Part shown: positions 11,601-24,780 of the stretch, one piece after another
Layout: each line of letters starts with the position of its first letter
Position numbering within the stretch: the first letter of the stretch is position 1
Assembly: GCA_013397865.1 (NCBI GenBank)
Contig: VZTI01002792.1
Location: 109,823-173,822 of the forward strand
Length of the DNA: 64,000 nucleotides
Direction: 5' to 3'
Source of the DNA: Struthidea cinerea
Lineage: Eukaryota; Chordata; Aves; Passeriformes; Corcoracidae
Notes under the pieces: model-generated
Told to the model about the DNA's origin: nothing
Database searches by the model: none
Seen by the model: only the letters and a program-made list of their open reading frames with translations
Position numbers and translations under genes: made by a program

Positions 11601-12512
11601 CAGTTCCACCTGCTGGGGCTCATTTTGCCTTTTGTGCCCTGCTGACATTCATGTCCTTTCACTGGATCTGGCATTTTGGTGATTAGGAGCAGCCTTTGTC
11701 ACTGGATGCAGGCTCTGCCATTCCCAGGATCCTATAAATTCAGCTTTCAGCCATACAGAGCCCTGGGATTTTTATGGACGTGGAACAAAGATGCATAAAT
11801 GATAATTAAAACCTCTACAGAAACATTCAGTTACGGCCAGAAGCATAAGTCATAAATAATTATCACGATGGCCAGCTTTGCATTATGATGATGTATTATT
11901 ATTACTAGAACTAATGTTATGAGACTGAGAAAATCAGCACTGGACTGGGGAAGTAAAACACTTGGAGGAGGTCTCTGGGTTCTTCCTGAGAACAGGGCAA
12001 TGGACTAAATGACCCCGTGCTTTCAGGGATATTGCTTTTATGCTGTTCCATTATATCAATATTTAAATGGGGCATTAAAACATTGATGACATGTAAGAGC
12101 TTTACAGCCTGTGCATTATTGGGATGTAGGTCTTGCTCTCTCTGGAGCTTCAGGATTGCCCACACACGTGGACCCAAGGAGCCTGTGGTGTTTTACCACG
12201 TTAGCGCACTTAACATCACCTCTGTGTGTTCCCTGATGAAAAGCATGGGAAGCATTCTCAAACAGAATTGTTGTCTGACATCCCTCAGATTTCCAAAGGT
12301 GAGTGTGGGGCTGGCTTCCCCTGCCCCCAGTCAGAGCCCTGGAGGGAGCCAGGAACCAGGTGAGAGACCCCCTGCTCTCCTGCACACCCGGGCCCAGCCT
12401 CAGCGGCACCAGGGTCTCCCACAGAGCCCTTCCTGCAGCCCCGGCACCACCAGGGAGGGTAACCTTGTGCCAGGTGTCCCAGCATGTCCCTGTCACCGCC
12501 CCAGTTCCCGGG

Positions 12513-12751
12513 AGCTGGGGCTGCACGAGGAGCTCTGCTCCTGCTTTAGCCCGTTCTCCCTCTTGGATTCAGAAGGCGGCTGGAAAACACGAACCACTCC
12601 AAACGAGCCCGGTAAATGACATTATTTTGGAGAGACTTAAGAACCATTTGCGGTTTCTAAGCTGTGATTCATGGTCATCTGGGCCTGGTTTGTGATCTTT
12701 GAAGGCTTTTGACTGGTGACTCTGTTGTAATTTCCCGGGGGCACTGGTGGA
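12513..12751 (-). repeat. Arm B of the inverted pair of related segments
   Basis: This is the minus-strand counterpart of 6217-6453, about 6 kb away. The open frame on this strand again reads Q-S-H-Q-S-K-A-F-K-D-H-K-P and K-W-F-L-S-L. Differences are a mix of silent and changing substitutions, so coding constraint is not proven. Confidence 0.8.
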
Positions 12752-15087
12752 GCTTGTTGCTTCTTGCCACTCTCCCGACTTCAAAACACTCAAGGCTCTG
12801 ACAAAAGTAAATCCCAGCTCTCTTCTGAGGGCTCAGGCAGCTTTTTGCCACGCAGACCCCACCCTGGCTGGAGAGGAATTGCAGGCACCAACCTCAGCGT
12901 GTCCCACAATCCCTTCCTACCCCATTTTCCATTTTGCTTGGTGGCTGCTGCACACAGCATCCTCCTCTTGGGAAGAGCCCACAGCCCCCAGCTGCTGCTG
13001 CTCTGCCCCTCCACGGACAGGAGCCCCTGGTGAACCCATCCCATTTGCCCAGCGCTTCACTCACAGGTGGCACAGCAGGGAGAGGGCACTGATGGGCCAG
13101 CACTGGGATCGGGAAGCTCCAGCTCCCACTGAGCCACGTAGAGCCCCTTGCCTGGTTCTGTAGGAAATATTCAGCCAGAGATCCCTGGTTCCTGCTTGGG
13201 GATTATGTATGGGCTGGTGAATTCAGCAAGTCATGGGACCAGTGGCTGAAAGGGGCCTCCGGCAGAGTGGGGAAGGCTTGTCACTTGAGGGACTTCTGCT
13301 TAGGATGTGGGTCACGTTTCCACTTCATAGAGAAGAAATTTGAATAAAAGATTTGGTGCTCCCCCCACCTCCGGAAGGAGAACAGCTGCTAAAGGCTGTT
13401 AATGTTAAAAACCCTCAATTAGGAAGAACACTAAGGATCTACACAGGAAGACAGAAAGCTGCTCTGTAGCTAAAATAACTTCTGTGAGGTGCTGTGATAA
13501 CGGAGTGAGACCGGAGGATAAATTGCCAGAGCGGCAGTGCCTTCCTGCCTTCAAGGATGGTCCCTGCTGTGGGAAGGGTCAGGACCCTGCCAGGGAGTGG
13601 GAATATCCCAGTGTGCCGGTAACTGGGACTGATCCTCTTGGCAGAACCTCCTTGCACAGCGGGGTCAGGCTGTCAGGAGCAAATCCTACAGAGAAGGCAA
13701 ACTAAAAGGAACTTCAGCATCACATCCAAGTGCTCTACTCTTTCCCACACATGCTGTGAAACTGGGTTGGTTTTTTTTATACAGGAATGGAAAAAGAGAG
13801 TGACTTCTGGGTGGTTCGTTCAGACCCCATAACTGGTGTTTAGGGGAAGCTGAGCTCTTCCAGGTGCAAAGAGTGGGGCTGAGCAGGAGCAGGCTGGAAG
13901 GGAATTGGCTCCATCTGGGCCAAATTCTGGTCAGAGGAGGTGGGGAGGAGGAGGGGAGGACTTTCAGGAAGACAAGCAATTTTTCTCCTTGGAAATAAAA
14001 AGCTTCTGGCATCACCTGCTGCTTATCTTGTTGCAATGACATGCAGTTTCTTTCCAGGAGTAAAGAGCACAACCCTGACTCCAATAGGAGCTTAATTGCG
14101 ATTAATCCTGTTAATTAAATTTGGTTCTCCTGTGCCACTTTAGCACTTTGACTGAAGGAGGGAAATTGAAAACGAGGAGACTGGGAAACGAGCTCAGCTG
14201 ACCTAAGGCATGTGACTCCTCCTGGTATCATAAATACGTGCCCCCTCCACACTTGGGGGGAGGCTGGGTGGTTTGGATGGACAGCAGTGGGGTTGCTCTG
14301 GGAAGTATCTTGGGTGCTGCACCAGGAAGAAATGGAGCCTGGTGTAATTGATTATGAAGAGTCTGCAGGCTGAATGTGAGTTCTTAAATTAAGTTGATTT
14401 TCAGGTAATAATGAGACTTGGGGTAGTAGGGGCCCAAGTATACTCTCAGGGATTGCCCTGCTTTTTGTAGGACGTTATTTGAAATTTGATGTGTGATCTA
14501 TGATAGTTTATTTGGTTTCAAAAGTGTGTGTTTGGGAGGGGAAGTCAATAAAGTTTATTTTTTTTTTTGTCTGGGTGGTTCCTGTCCAAGGTGGACCTTT
14601 CTCAGATGGCTCAGGGGCACAAGCTTTCATGTCAGACCTGTCTCTGCATCTGTTCCCGGGCAGGCAGGAGTTTGTTGTGTGCCAGGTTTTTGGGCAGCCC
14701 TGCTGTGCTGGCACTTGCAGGGATTTCTGTGCTTACCAACAGTAGGAGAGCCAGAGTGGGCTCTTGAGGAGCCAGCGTCACTTCATTCTTATCTGGGTTT
14801 GTTGTGTTCCCGTTAAGGAAAGATTTTTGAGGAGGCGCTTTTTGGGCAATGAGTTCTATTCCCTCTTACTTGTGTGGATTTTCTCTCTAACTTGAATTTT
14901 GTTTTGTAAACTGGTTTTAGTATCTGTCCTAGTGAATCCTTGGGGCTTTCACTTTTCTTTCCATGACAAAGGTTAATGTACTGTGGGTCAAGATCTTGGT
15001 GGCCAGTTAATAGAAGAGAAAATTTGGGCTTGAAAAGGGCTGGCAAGTAGATTTCCTGGGTAGGGGGATTCCACCTTCCAACAACTT

Positions 15088-15549
15088 TTAACGAAAAGAA
15101 GAGCAAATTAAAGGCTTATGAGTTTGAGAACCTGATAAAGAATCCACCCATCTGTTAAGAACCTTCTTGTGGTAAATGTTAAGGGTCTGCTGAGTCCCAG
15201 GGGGCCAAAGTCCTGCTGAGTTTGGTGGTTTTGCTTCATTTTGTTTCTGGTCTGAGCCAAGCTGCAAAGGTTGCCTGGAGGAGCTCATAGGGATTTTGTG
15301 AGGTTGTTGCATCACTGTGGGGTCAAGGTAAACCCCATAACTGTTATTTAAGGCATTTTGGGTTTGTGGGCATGTCATGCAATTGCAGTATCCAAATGTA
15401 CATCTAATCATGGTGTTTGCATAGGGTGGGGAGGTCTCCCTGCTCGGTTCCAGAGTGTTTCTAAGCAGCTTGGGCTCTTCTCCATGCCCCAAAAAGGTGG
15501 TGAAAGGTTCAGGAGTGGAAGAGATGATGTCAATGCTCAAGAAAGACAC
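15088..15549 (-). other. Unexplained 153-codon open reading frame
   Basis: The frame begins with an ATG at 15549 and is followed downstream on the same strand by a 97-codon frame at 14813-15106. The strand is A/C-rich compared with its surroundings. I recognise no domain, no signal peptide and no splice pattern tying it to the SPINK genes. It could be a decayed retroelement piece, an exon of an unrelated noncoding RNA, or chance. Confidence 0.25.
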
Positions 15550-17689
15550 GCAAAACCAGGGTTTTCAGTTGAGGAGGAAGACAAAGTACACTCAGAAATT
15601 GTTTCTTGTCACATCCCAGTGCTGGTGTCTGCTTTTTCCTTCTTTCTTTGGTGAACGATATTGGCGTGTGGTGTCCAATCCTGTGATCTGCTGGAGCTCG
15701 TGGACAAACAGTGGGGTCATCCAGCAGCTCCGTGTCTGTCCCGCACAACCACGTGGAGAGGGGGGATGGCCTGATGAGCGGACAAAAATATTATATGGAA
15801 AAGCGGCTGCTTTTTGGGGTCTGGCTTGCACGGGGGCCATAACTGATGCCCCGGGAGGGATGGGACGGGGACCAGGTGACAGCAGGTGGCACTGTCTGCC
15901 GTGAGCCAGCCCCGTGCTGTTCCTGCTCCTTGGGGCACTCCTGGGGCAGCCACAGCTCTGCTTCCCCTCGCTGGGGCCCGTTTGCAGCCCGTGTTGGAGG
16001 TGCAGGTGTGGCACCCCCGGCGGAGGTGGGCAAATCTCCCTTTTTAAGGTGCTACTGTGACTTGAGGTCTGCGCTTAGCAATAAACTCGAGGCATGTTCT
16101 GGATACCTGTTTAAAACAGTACATACAGTGATTCTTGATGCTAAGAAAAGCCTTCCCTGGGGATGGTACTTCTATTCCAGATCCAGCAAGGCTTCTACCC
16201 CCGCTGCCTCTAATAACTGCAGTTAGAGAATTGCATTTCATCTGCCTGAAATTCTCCTGCCACTTAAGCGAGACGCTGGACTGATTTCAGCTCTTGCCAG
16301 TATTGATCTGGCGTTGCAGAGCTCTGTTTAAAGGTTGCCCCTCTCCATCCAAAAGGCTTTGGGATTCCTACATCTTCCCAGGGTTCAGCGAGCAATTTGG
16401 AACCTCGGGGTGAGTGGTAATGAGTAATTGCCAGCAGCCAGTGCTGAGCCACAGCCATTGGAAATGATGAGAAAAACGAGCCAGTGCTTCCCTGCAAACC
16501 CTGCAACTGCGGGTTTTCCCTGCCACCCGGGCAGCGGAGGAACGGGAGTCCCACCCTGGGTCAGTGATGTTGCAAAAGCGGAGAGACTTTCACTCACGTG
16601 CTCCGAGGAAGCCTGGGGACAGAAATTGCTGCCGAAGTGAAAGGGAGCTGGGAGCGACATCCCAGCCCTGCTGGCCCGTCCCACGGCGTCGCTCCTGCGG
16701 CTCAGGCGGTCCCTTCTCCCCAGCCAGCAGTAACCTTCCCGAAAAGGTTGTAATAAATGCAGCCATCACTGATGGTGGGCTCTGGTCTGCGCCCCATTCT
16801 CCCTCTGCACAGCCTCCTGTCTCAGGGCTGTTGGGATCAGGGTGTTTCCTTCCCCTCTCCTGAGCACCCCTGGATGACGGGGGAGGGAGGAGTGCTCATG
16901 GACTCGGGTGTTCAACAAAAAAATGGGCATTTTAGGTGCTGAAACACTTTTTTTTTTTGCTGGTTATACCTCAGAGGTACACGATGGATGTGGTGAAAGT
17001 GGGAGCTGTGCTTGTCGCTGGCGGTGTTCGAGTGAATCCTGGTTGATGTAGAGGATGGCTGAGGGGGAGCATCACTCCCGGTGACATATCCCACCCTGAG
17101 CGAGCTGCCACCATGCTGGTGTCACACCTGCTGGCTTCCAGCAGCTTCCCAATTGAAGGCCAGCTCCCTTTCCATACCAATGCCTCAGAGGTTTGTAGGG
17201 TTCCCTAAACCAAGCTTTGCCTGAGCTGGAGGAAATAAGTATGATTTAAAGTGTCAGGATGAGCTGGGATGTTCTGCCCCAGTTTTAGCAGAAGCTAAGC
17301 ACTGCCAGTAGCTCAGGCAGTGTTTTGGCTGGCTGTCTACCTGTGGGCACATCAAGGTTTGTCCCCTTGCTCTGGAACCATCCACGCTGAGCTCTGTTTT
17401 TTATTGCAAGATGTAGGACTTTCCCTGGTTTATGAAAAACACTTACTGTGTGTGTGACCCTGGCTTTCCAGCTGGTCCTGGTTGCTGTGTCAGTGGCCTC
17501 CTCTGTCTCGCTTGTCTCAGATAATTTTCCTTCCAGGTCATTGACTGATGATGAACAGAAAATGCTCAAAAAGCCGAGACATATGGGGCATGGAGAAAAA
17601 CAAAGTTGCTTGGTTTAGGTGCTGCGTTTCCTGCAGCATTTCCTGTGTCTCAGGCTCACCTGTCCCTTCCTCTGATGACCCCAGCCTGG

Positions 17690-17845
17690 GGCTGGGAGTC
17701 AAGTGCAGACAGCCTTGGGAGAGGCACTTAACTCTCTCCTTCTCATTGATGGGGAAACAGATAAAAATAAAGATGCTCACCTCCTTCGGAGGGCAGTGAG
17801 AGGACTAATTGGTTAATGTTTGTGAAGTGCTTTGAAGTTGAAATA
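17690..17845 (+). mobile_element. MIR-like SINE
   Basis: Several MIR landmarks occur in order: CTTGGGAGAGGCACTTAACT, a TCTC-x-x-x-GATGGGGAAA stretch (MIR CCCCATCTGTAAAATGGGG region), CTCACCTCCT, and TTAATGTTTGTGAAGTGCTTTG at the end. Confidence 0.75.
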
Positions 17846-20800
17846 GGGCAGATTGGTGCTAACCTGGATTGCAAAAGCTCTGATGTGTCATGTGGAGGTA
17901 AAGGCTGTGCTGAGGAGGCATTGAGAGCCCTAAACTCCCGGTCCTTCAGGTGTCAAGCATCTCACAGGCTGATTTGGTCAAAACCAGGGATTAGGGACAA
18001 TGGCAATTGCAACAGGAACCTTTCCCCCTCCCCATTAGTCCTGGGCCAGCCTGCAGCCCTACTCGCAGGGATGGAGTGGTAGGGTATGGGCCAGCTCACG
18101 CTGGCAGCATCACATCCTGCCAGGCCCTGGGACAGAGCTGTGTGGCAAGAAGGGCTGGCACGTTTTCTGATGAGTGAAATCTGGTTCTGGGTTCAGCTCT
18201 GGGGAAACCAGGGTTGAGTGGGGTTGAGCAAGACGGGCTTCTCCCGGGGAGGAGCATGAGAACCAGCGCACCCAAAGCAAGAATGTGTTTGGTGACCTGG
18301 GTCTAAGCTACGGTGGGTGGGGGTGGCCGTGCTGGAGCTGTGTTTAGCCTGGGTGTGTGTCCACCCACTGGTGGTTGCTCAATAGGCTGAAGGAGGAGGC
18401 CATGCTCACTTGGCTGCTCCTGGTGCCTGATGGGGGATGAGCCTGGTGAAGATTCCCAGCTGCAGTGGGATGGCCCAGGGAGCAGGGAGCTTCCATGGGG
18501 TGGCCAATGCTCTGGGTTTGGGGCAGAGCACTCCTGGGGTCTGTGTGTCAGCCCTCAAGATAAGCTCTCTGCATTGTCCATGTACTGCAGGGCATCCACA
18601 GTGGAGGAAGGAGTCAAAGCCCACTTTCTCTCTTCCTGGAGTAGTGGACAGAGCAAGGCTTTGTCCTGCAGTGTAAGCAGTGACAGAACCCAGCAGCAGA
18701 GCTGCCTGTCACACCCAGTGCTGTCCTGAATGAGACCAGACTTGAAACTTTCTCTCTGGACGGACAGATCATGTGCAGGTGGGTCAGCATTCACCTGCCA
18801 CCTCTTGTGGACCCTGTGCTCTACCCGCCAATGGCACGGGGCTGCTGGGTGTAGAACTGTGCAAATCGGGCCTCTGTCATCCCATTTCTCTGCTGTTCAT
18901 GGTCCCTAGCGAGCAGACCACCTCCACACTCCTCCTGGCTTGGTGCCACTCATGATTCAGGGAGAACTGGAGGTGGTGCTGGCCTCGGGGTGAGGAAGGT
19001 TGTGGTGGTAGCAAATGTGGAGGCAGAGTGAGCAGCGAGCTGTGGGTGAGCCTGGCTCCCGACCAGCAGCAGGAGCCGTGCCTGGCATGGGTTGGTCACT
19101 TGTGTGCATCCACATTAATTCCAGCAAAGAGTCTCGGTGCAAGGCACTCCCCTTCTCTGGACCTCCCGGGACTGGCTTTCCCAAGGTTCGGGGCCAGCAT
19201 GTGCTGCTGGGATGGGAGAGCTCATACATCTCCAATGGGCATTTGGAACAAAGCAAGGGAAGAGCAGACCCAGAGCCACCTGGCCCTGTGGCAGCCAGAG
19301 CTGGGGTGCAGCCCTGCAGTAACCTGGGGGCAGCCAGACCCTCCTGGAGCAGACTGGGCTTTGTTGTAAGGCAGGCAGCTCAAGGGATTTGAGTGGGAGG
19401 GGATGAACAGCCTCCGAGGGAGGAGCTGCCTGTTGGGCAAGGCTGGGGGGACAAGGTGGAGTCTGGAGGAGGGTGCAGGTATCTTTCACTTTCGTTGGCT
19501 CCTCCTGGGACTGCGAGCCAAGAGGCAGCACCTGGTCCTTCCAGGGAGCCTCCTGTAGTCCCTTCCTGCCTGGCAGAGCAGGTGGGACCTCTCTGCCTGT
19601 GCCATGTGTGTGCTTGGTGGTTACCCGTGGCAGCTCTGCCCCATTCCTTTCCCCTGGGAAGGATCAAACTGCTGCAGCAACCTTATCATCCAAATGCCTC
19701 CGAGTGGGGAAGAGCCTGGGGACCTGCTTTACAAGGGTCAAGCAGATGTAGACAGCTTTTCTACAAAGATTTCTGCTCCATTTCCCCCATCCCAAACGCT
19801 CTAACAGCCCCTGAGGAGGTTTCTCTTTGCTTTGGTTACTGTACCCCGCTGAGTACTCAGCCCACACAGCCAGTTTTGGGCTCTCCAAGGTTTCTTGAAG
19901 AAAGCAGCCAAATGTTTGTTTTGTGGACACCCTCATAATGCATATGGGTTTTCCAAGGAGCAGCCAAAGGCAGGGGGGAGGGAGGAACCAAGAGGAGCTC
20001 TTCATCTGGGTTGACTCATGCATCTTGCTTCAGCTGGGTTTATTATTCATCATGTACCCATTACTGCCTGGGGCCTGCTTAGCTCCATGCTCAAGAAAGG
20101 GGTTTTTTTTCCTGCTTAAACCACATCACTGAAGTGCTGCTGAGCACTTGTTTGCTGTTGCCATAAGTGCCTTCACGCCAAAGCTCTGGGACAAGGCAGG
20201 AGATAACTTCTTCCTCCTTTTCTGTGGAAAAGGGGTTTGTTCCTGGACAGCCCTACCCCACCCAGCCTGAGGAAGCCTTGCTTCCAGCAGGAAAACTGTC
20301 ACGCCAAGTTAAATGGCATGCAAATGTGATGGTTTCATTTGTGGGTTTCTGTAACAGCAGCTGCAAGCAAAGGGTGAGATGGGGAGGTTGGATTTTGCCT
20401 GCAAGTCCTCTTGTCCTGAGCATTGGTTGGATGGAGGATGACTAAAAGCAAAACTAATCTTGTTTGAAAATGAGGATTTCCCATGGAATGAGAGCTCTGC
20501 TTTCTAGTGCTGCTCTCTTCTGTGAGTAAGTGTGCTCGTTTGTGTGGGCACTGAGTTCCCTCTGCAGCCCCCAGACCCACCTTCTGTGGAGGCCTGTGGT
20601 GCCAGGGACAGCAGCGCTGTCCAAGGAGATGCTGCCATTAGGGCAGGCCCACTATGCTTACTTAGAGAAAATCACCAGAACCACTACCTGGGCTTTATTT
20701 TTGGTGCTGGAAGGTCCTGTGGAAGCAAAATCCAGTGATGAAGTGCTAGACCTGGGAAAGGTAGACCTTCAGAGATGAAGCTCTTGGGGAGGGTGGGCAG

Positions 20801-23800
20801 GGGGAGAAAGGAGTTGAGGTCTCCAGGGAAGCAGTGATGCCTGGTCTGCTGTTGTGAAGCTGAATTATTTGAGTTATACTTTTTGGCCTGGCAATTCCTA
20901 TCATAGTGAAAGCTTCCTGTTACAGAAATCACGACTAACGAAGAGGGATGAAACTCTCAGCTGCAGCCGGGGGAAGTGGCAGTGCATTGTGAGCTCTCCC
21001 AAACCTTGAGCTGCTATCATGGAGCTCAGCAGAGGAGAGTGAAAAGATGATGGGGACAGTGAACTGAATCCCGGCCTCAGCTCCAGGGAAAGCAGAGAGC
21101 ATCTTACTGTAACCACTGGCTTGTTTGGTGGCAAATCTCTCCGTTCTCTGTATCCCAGCTGATAAAAACCAGACACTGCTCTAGGTCAGCCCATTCAGGC
21201 TATGGGAAGAGTGGTTCATTGGTGTAAAGCCCCGGGGAATTGACGGCCAGATGCCCAAACGCCACATCTTTGTGTGCCCTAATGGAAGGGCAGCACTGGG
21301 GACTCCGGGTGCAGTTTGGTGGGAAGTTAAGCAGGCCTCACCTCCCCAGCCAGGTGTTATTGTGGCAGGGGTGGCTTAATTCCCAAGGTCAGTCCTAAAT
21401 CAGAAGGAAGACGCTGACAAAACCGTGCTTTGGGGGGTGTGAGATGCTGGGCTAGGACAGAGCAGCTTGCTGACAAGGGACAAGCTGCTTGTTTCTTGCC
21501 TCTAAAGTCCTTATCCCCTGCTTGCTGAGTGTGCCCTGTTGTCTGCAACACAAATGACCCAGTTTGAATGGACTGCTTAAATCTTGGAGCTATGCTGATG
21601 AAACAGAACATCCAAAAAAAAAAATCTTAGGCCATCCAAAGCATTTTTTTTCATTTAGATTCACTTAATTTGTGGAGTGCTGGGGTTAAAAGTGAAGAAT
21701 GAAACTCATGATAGAGAAGCCAAGTTCACGGATGTCCTGAAGTTATTAAAGCGTCTTGAGAGTGCTTTATTCAGGGCAGGGGCAAGACTTTCCCACATCC
21801 CTTTGTTTCTTGTAAGTTTTTTGTGCTTTTGAGAGCTGTCTTTAGTCTTAGCTTTTTAATCCTGTTTGCTGCAGTGGTGCCACGGGGAGCCACTGCCGCT
21901 GGCGTGACGAGCTCTGGGTCTAATTTGAAACAAGATGTAACAAGGGAACACAACCCGGAGTGGGAGGCAGAGGGTGTAATGAGATCCCAGGTTTGATAGC
22001 CTCTGTGTTGCACAGCACGGTGTGCTTGGACACCTTGTTTGCAAACTTGGGTCCCTTTTGTGAGTTTTGGGGAACAACATCGACCTGAAGGTCAAGATCA
22101 ATATGTGGAGAGAAAGTGTTGGTTCTAACTGTGCCTGAACTATTGATTTTAACTTTTAAAACATTCTCACGAGCGATTGATGAGGTAGTAATTTTGGAGA
22201 TGGATTGACCCAGTAGAGGTGTTTTTTTTTCACAAAGGGTTCAGTGGTGCTGCCTGTGGAGAGAAGTTACAAAAAGAAAAGAACTTCAGAGAGTGCTGGT
22301 GCTGTTGAAGCAGTAACACCACACGATGCAAAACTGAGCAAGAGCAGCCAAAGTAGGGAACTACAGCTCTGGGGAAATTTAAAGGTGAGGAGGGCAATGC
22401 ACTGGTTTTAATGGGAACATGGGGAGTTATTAAAGGAAGGATGAGGGATCAGCAAGGATGGAGCTCATCAGCTGCCTTTAAAATGTGGGATGTGGGAAAA
22501 CTGGGGGAAATGTGCTGGCATCTATCCCAGGCTGCACTGATTTATTTTTAAATGAGGAATCTATCATTGTGAGATGTAAAGACATATAGCAGCTGTTCTC
22601 TGCAGGGATGTGAAAGTCCCTGGACATCCTGGGAGCCAAGTGAAAGTGAATCTTCCTTCTCTCACTCCCTGTTCCTCCAGAGCAAAAGTTGATCAGCCCC
22701 TCCCTGACAAAAGTGAGGTGCCAAGTGTTTCCCCTTGATTTATTCCTTTATGATTATCTTCCCTCTGCACTTGCAGCTTGATCTTGCATGTTCAAAATGT
22801 CTGCAATTACCCTGGTGCTGGGGATTTGGCATTGGGGTTTGGTGACTCACGTCGTTCCTCAGCCCAAGGCAGCCAGCCAGCCAAAGGACCTTGTTAGCTT
22901 GGCCTGTGTTAATCTGGGAGCAGGGGTGGCTTTGGGTTGCCCTGTTAGATGAGCTTCTCTGAGCTTCTCCAACTCACAAAGCATCTAAAGGTAGAAGTGA
23001 AACTGCAGGGGAGGAGGAGGACTGAAGGATCCTTCGTTAGAAGAACGGGCACAGGGAGATGTGATGGGCTTTGGGGTCAGATCTGAGCATTTCTTCTTAA
23101 CCTTGGTACAAGAGCGCGGCTGGAGCTCCGACAAAAGCAGAGTGTGTGGTTGTTGGTTGGCTGCAGAGAGAAGGGGCTTTGTGGGGAGGAGAGACCATTG
23201 CTGGCCCTGCTTTGGCTCCTGAGCGCTGGTCCATCAGCAGCTCCTCTGGATGTCAGGGTCCAGCTCTCCCAGGCACCAGGCAAAGGGATTATTTCTACCA
23301 CACATAAAAAGATTGCAGAGTTTGGCATCTGCTTTGAGGTTCTTGCTGCCAGGCTTAGTAAAGAGGCTTAGGAGTGCTCAAACCAGAGAAATAAATCTGC
23401 TGCACCTCTTATCAAAAATAATGGATAGTAGGCTTCAAAGGAAGAGGAAAAAAATCTTTGTTTTGTAGCCTACTTATGTGTCCAGCCTGACAGACTCTCA
23501 ACCTTGTCACCTGCGTGAGAGTCCGCGTGGAAAATAAATAGAGCTGATATGTCTAGGAATGGATTTGGCGAGTGGGTGGGACACCTCGGATGCTGGGGAG
23601 GCTCTTCAAAGGGGAAAGGCCGTCTCCACCTGGGCTGCTGCCGAGGGGCAGGGCTGCGGCTCACCGGGATTGCGTGCGGCTGCCCGAGGGGGATTTTTAT
23701 GGAGCAATCACGGTCATTAGCAAGCACAAGTTTTTCCACGTACCAAACATTGTCGAGGGCAGTAATTCAGCCCTGCGCTTGTTGTTGTAGTGAGTGTTGG

Positions 23801-24394
23801 GCAGGAGTGTCCTGGGAATTTGTCGCATCCCGAGTGGGGGGAGCCCATCAAAGTGTCCTCTAGTTGCTGATGTTGGCTTGCCACCCTGAAACAAAGGGCT
23901 GATGAAATAGTATTAGCCAAGCTGGTTGCTAATGAGGGCAAAAGAACATCTGGAGTCAGGTTTTGTTTATAGCTCTTTGTTTTGTCATTGTTAGGGAGAC
24001 AGAAGAGGAAGTGTCATTCATAGTATAAATCATTATATCCAAACAAAGGGCTGACATCTGGGTGTGATTTTGGATTTCATGTCCTTGGAATCTCCTGAGG
24101 TTTAAAGCCCAAAATTTTAGCCTAAGATGTTGGCAATCCACCCTGTGTTCAAAAGATTAATGCCACTTCAGGACAGGGACAAAGAGGAAGTCTGGAGCTC
24201 TAGACCAGAGCTGGCATGTGCTGAGACCTGAGAGTGCTCACTTCAACTCTGAGAGCTGGCACCAGCTTGGAATAACTCGGAATAACCCAGTACCTGGGTC
24301 CATGGTTGGCTGTGGATGTTGAGGGGAACAAACAAGGCAAGCACAAAGTAAATCTTCCTGTGATAAAGTTTCTTGTGGTTTAGAGACTTGTCAG

Positions 24395-24780
24395 CCAGAG
24401 GCTGCATCTCCATCATGATGTTTAATAGCCACTGATGGACCTGTCCATGAATTTATTTTAATTGACTCTCTTAAGTCAAAAGTCTCTCTTTGGCATCCAC
24501 AACATCCTGGGGCGATGAGTTCCACAATGCAATTACATCTTATGGGGAGGGGAAAAAAAAAACAACTTCCCTTTGTTTGTTTAAACCTACTATATGATAA
24601 TTTATTTAGTATCCCTTAATTCTAGTGCTGTGAGTAATCCTGAACAGCAACTAGTCTTTGTTTTCTGTGGGTTCTTCCTGATGTTGCAGCCTGTCATGAC
24701 CATATTCCTTCTATAGCCTGTTTTCCACCGTGGGAGTTGCTGTGAGTTTAGACAAAAGCCCTTCCCATTCCTGCTCCTCT
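24395..24780 (-). mobile_element. Old CR1-type LINE fragment, antisense
   Basis: Read on the plus strand it contains GACCTGTCCATGAATTTATTT, TTTGGCATCCACAACATCCT, GATGAGTTCCACAATGCAAT, ACTTCCCTTTGTTTGTTTAA and CCCTTAATTCTAGTGCTGTG in order. These are hallmarks of an ancient amniote CR1 lineage in reverse orientation. It is diverged and may continue weakly to the right. Confidence 0.75.

Larger units (their letters stand above)
8675..24394. other. Long intergenic stretch, no supported gene
   Basis: No Kazal motif, signal-peptide exon or other protein family is recognisable on either strand. It contains arm B of the inverted repeat pair (12513-12751), a MIR-like element (17690-17845), a possible MIR fragment near 9436-9475, and an A/C-rich minus-strand block at about 14.8-15.75 kb with an unexplained 153-codon reading frame. 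Most open frames here are short and overlap one another in ways typical of GC-moderate noncoding DNA. Confidence 0.6.

Noticed and set aside
12017..12695. Overlapping 200-, 136- and 130-codon frames
   Set aside because: They lie on both strands of the same GC-rich DNA and overlap arm B of the inverted repeat. None has a domain.
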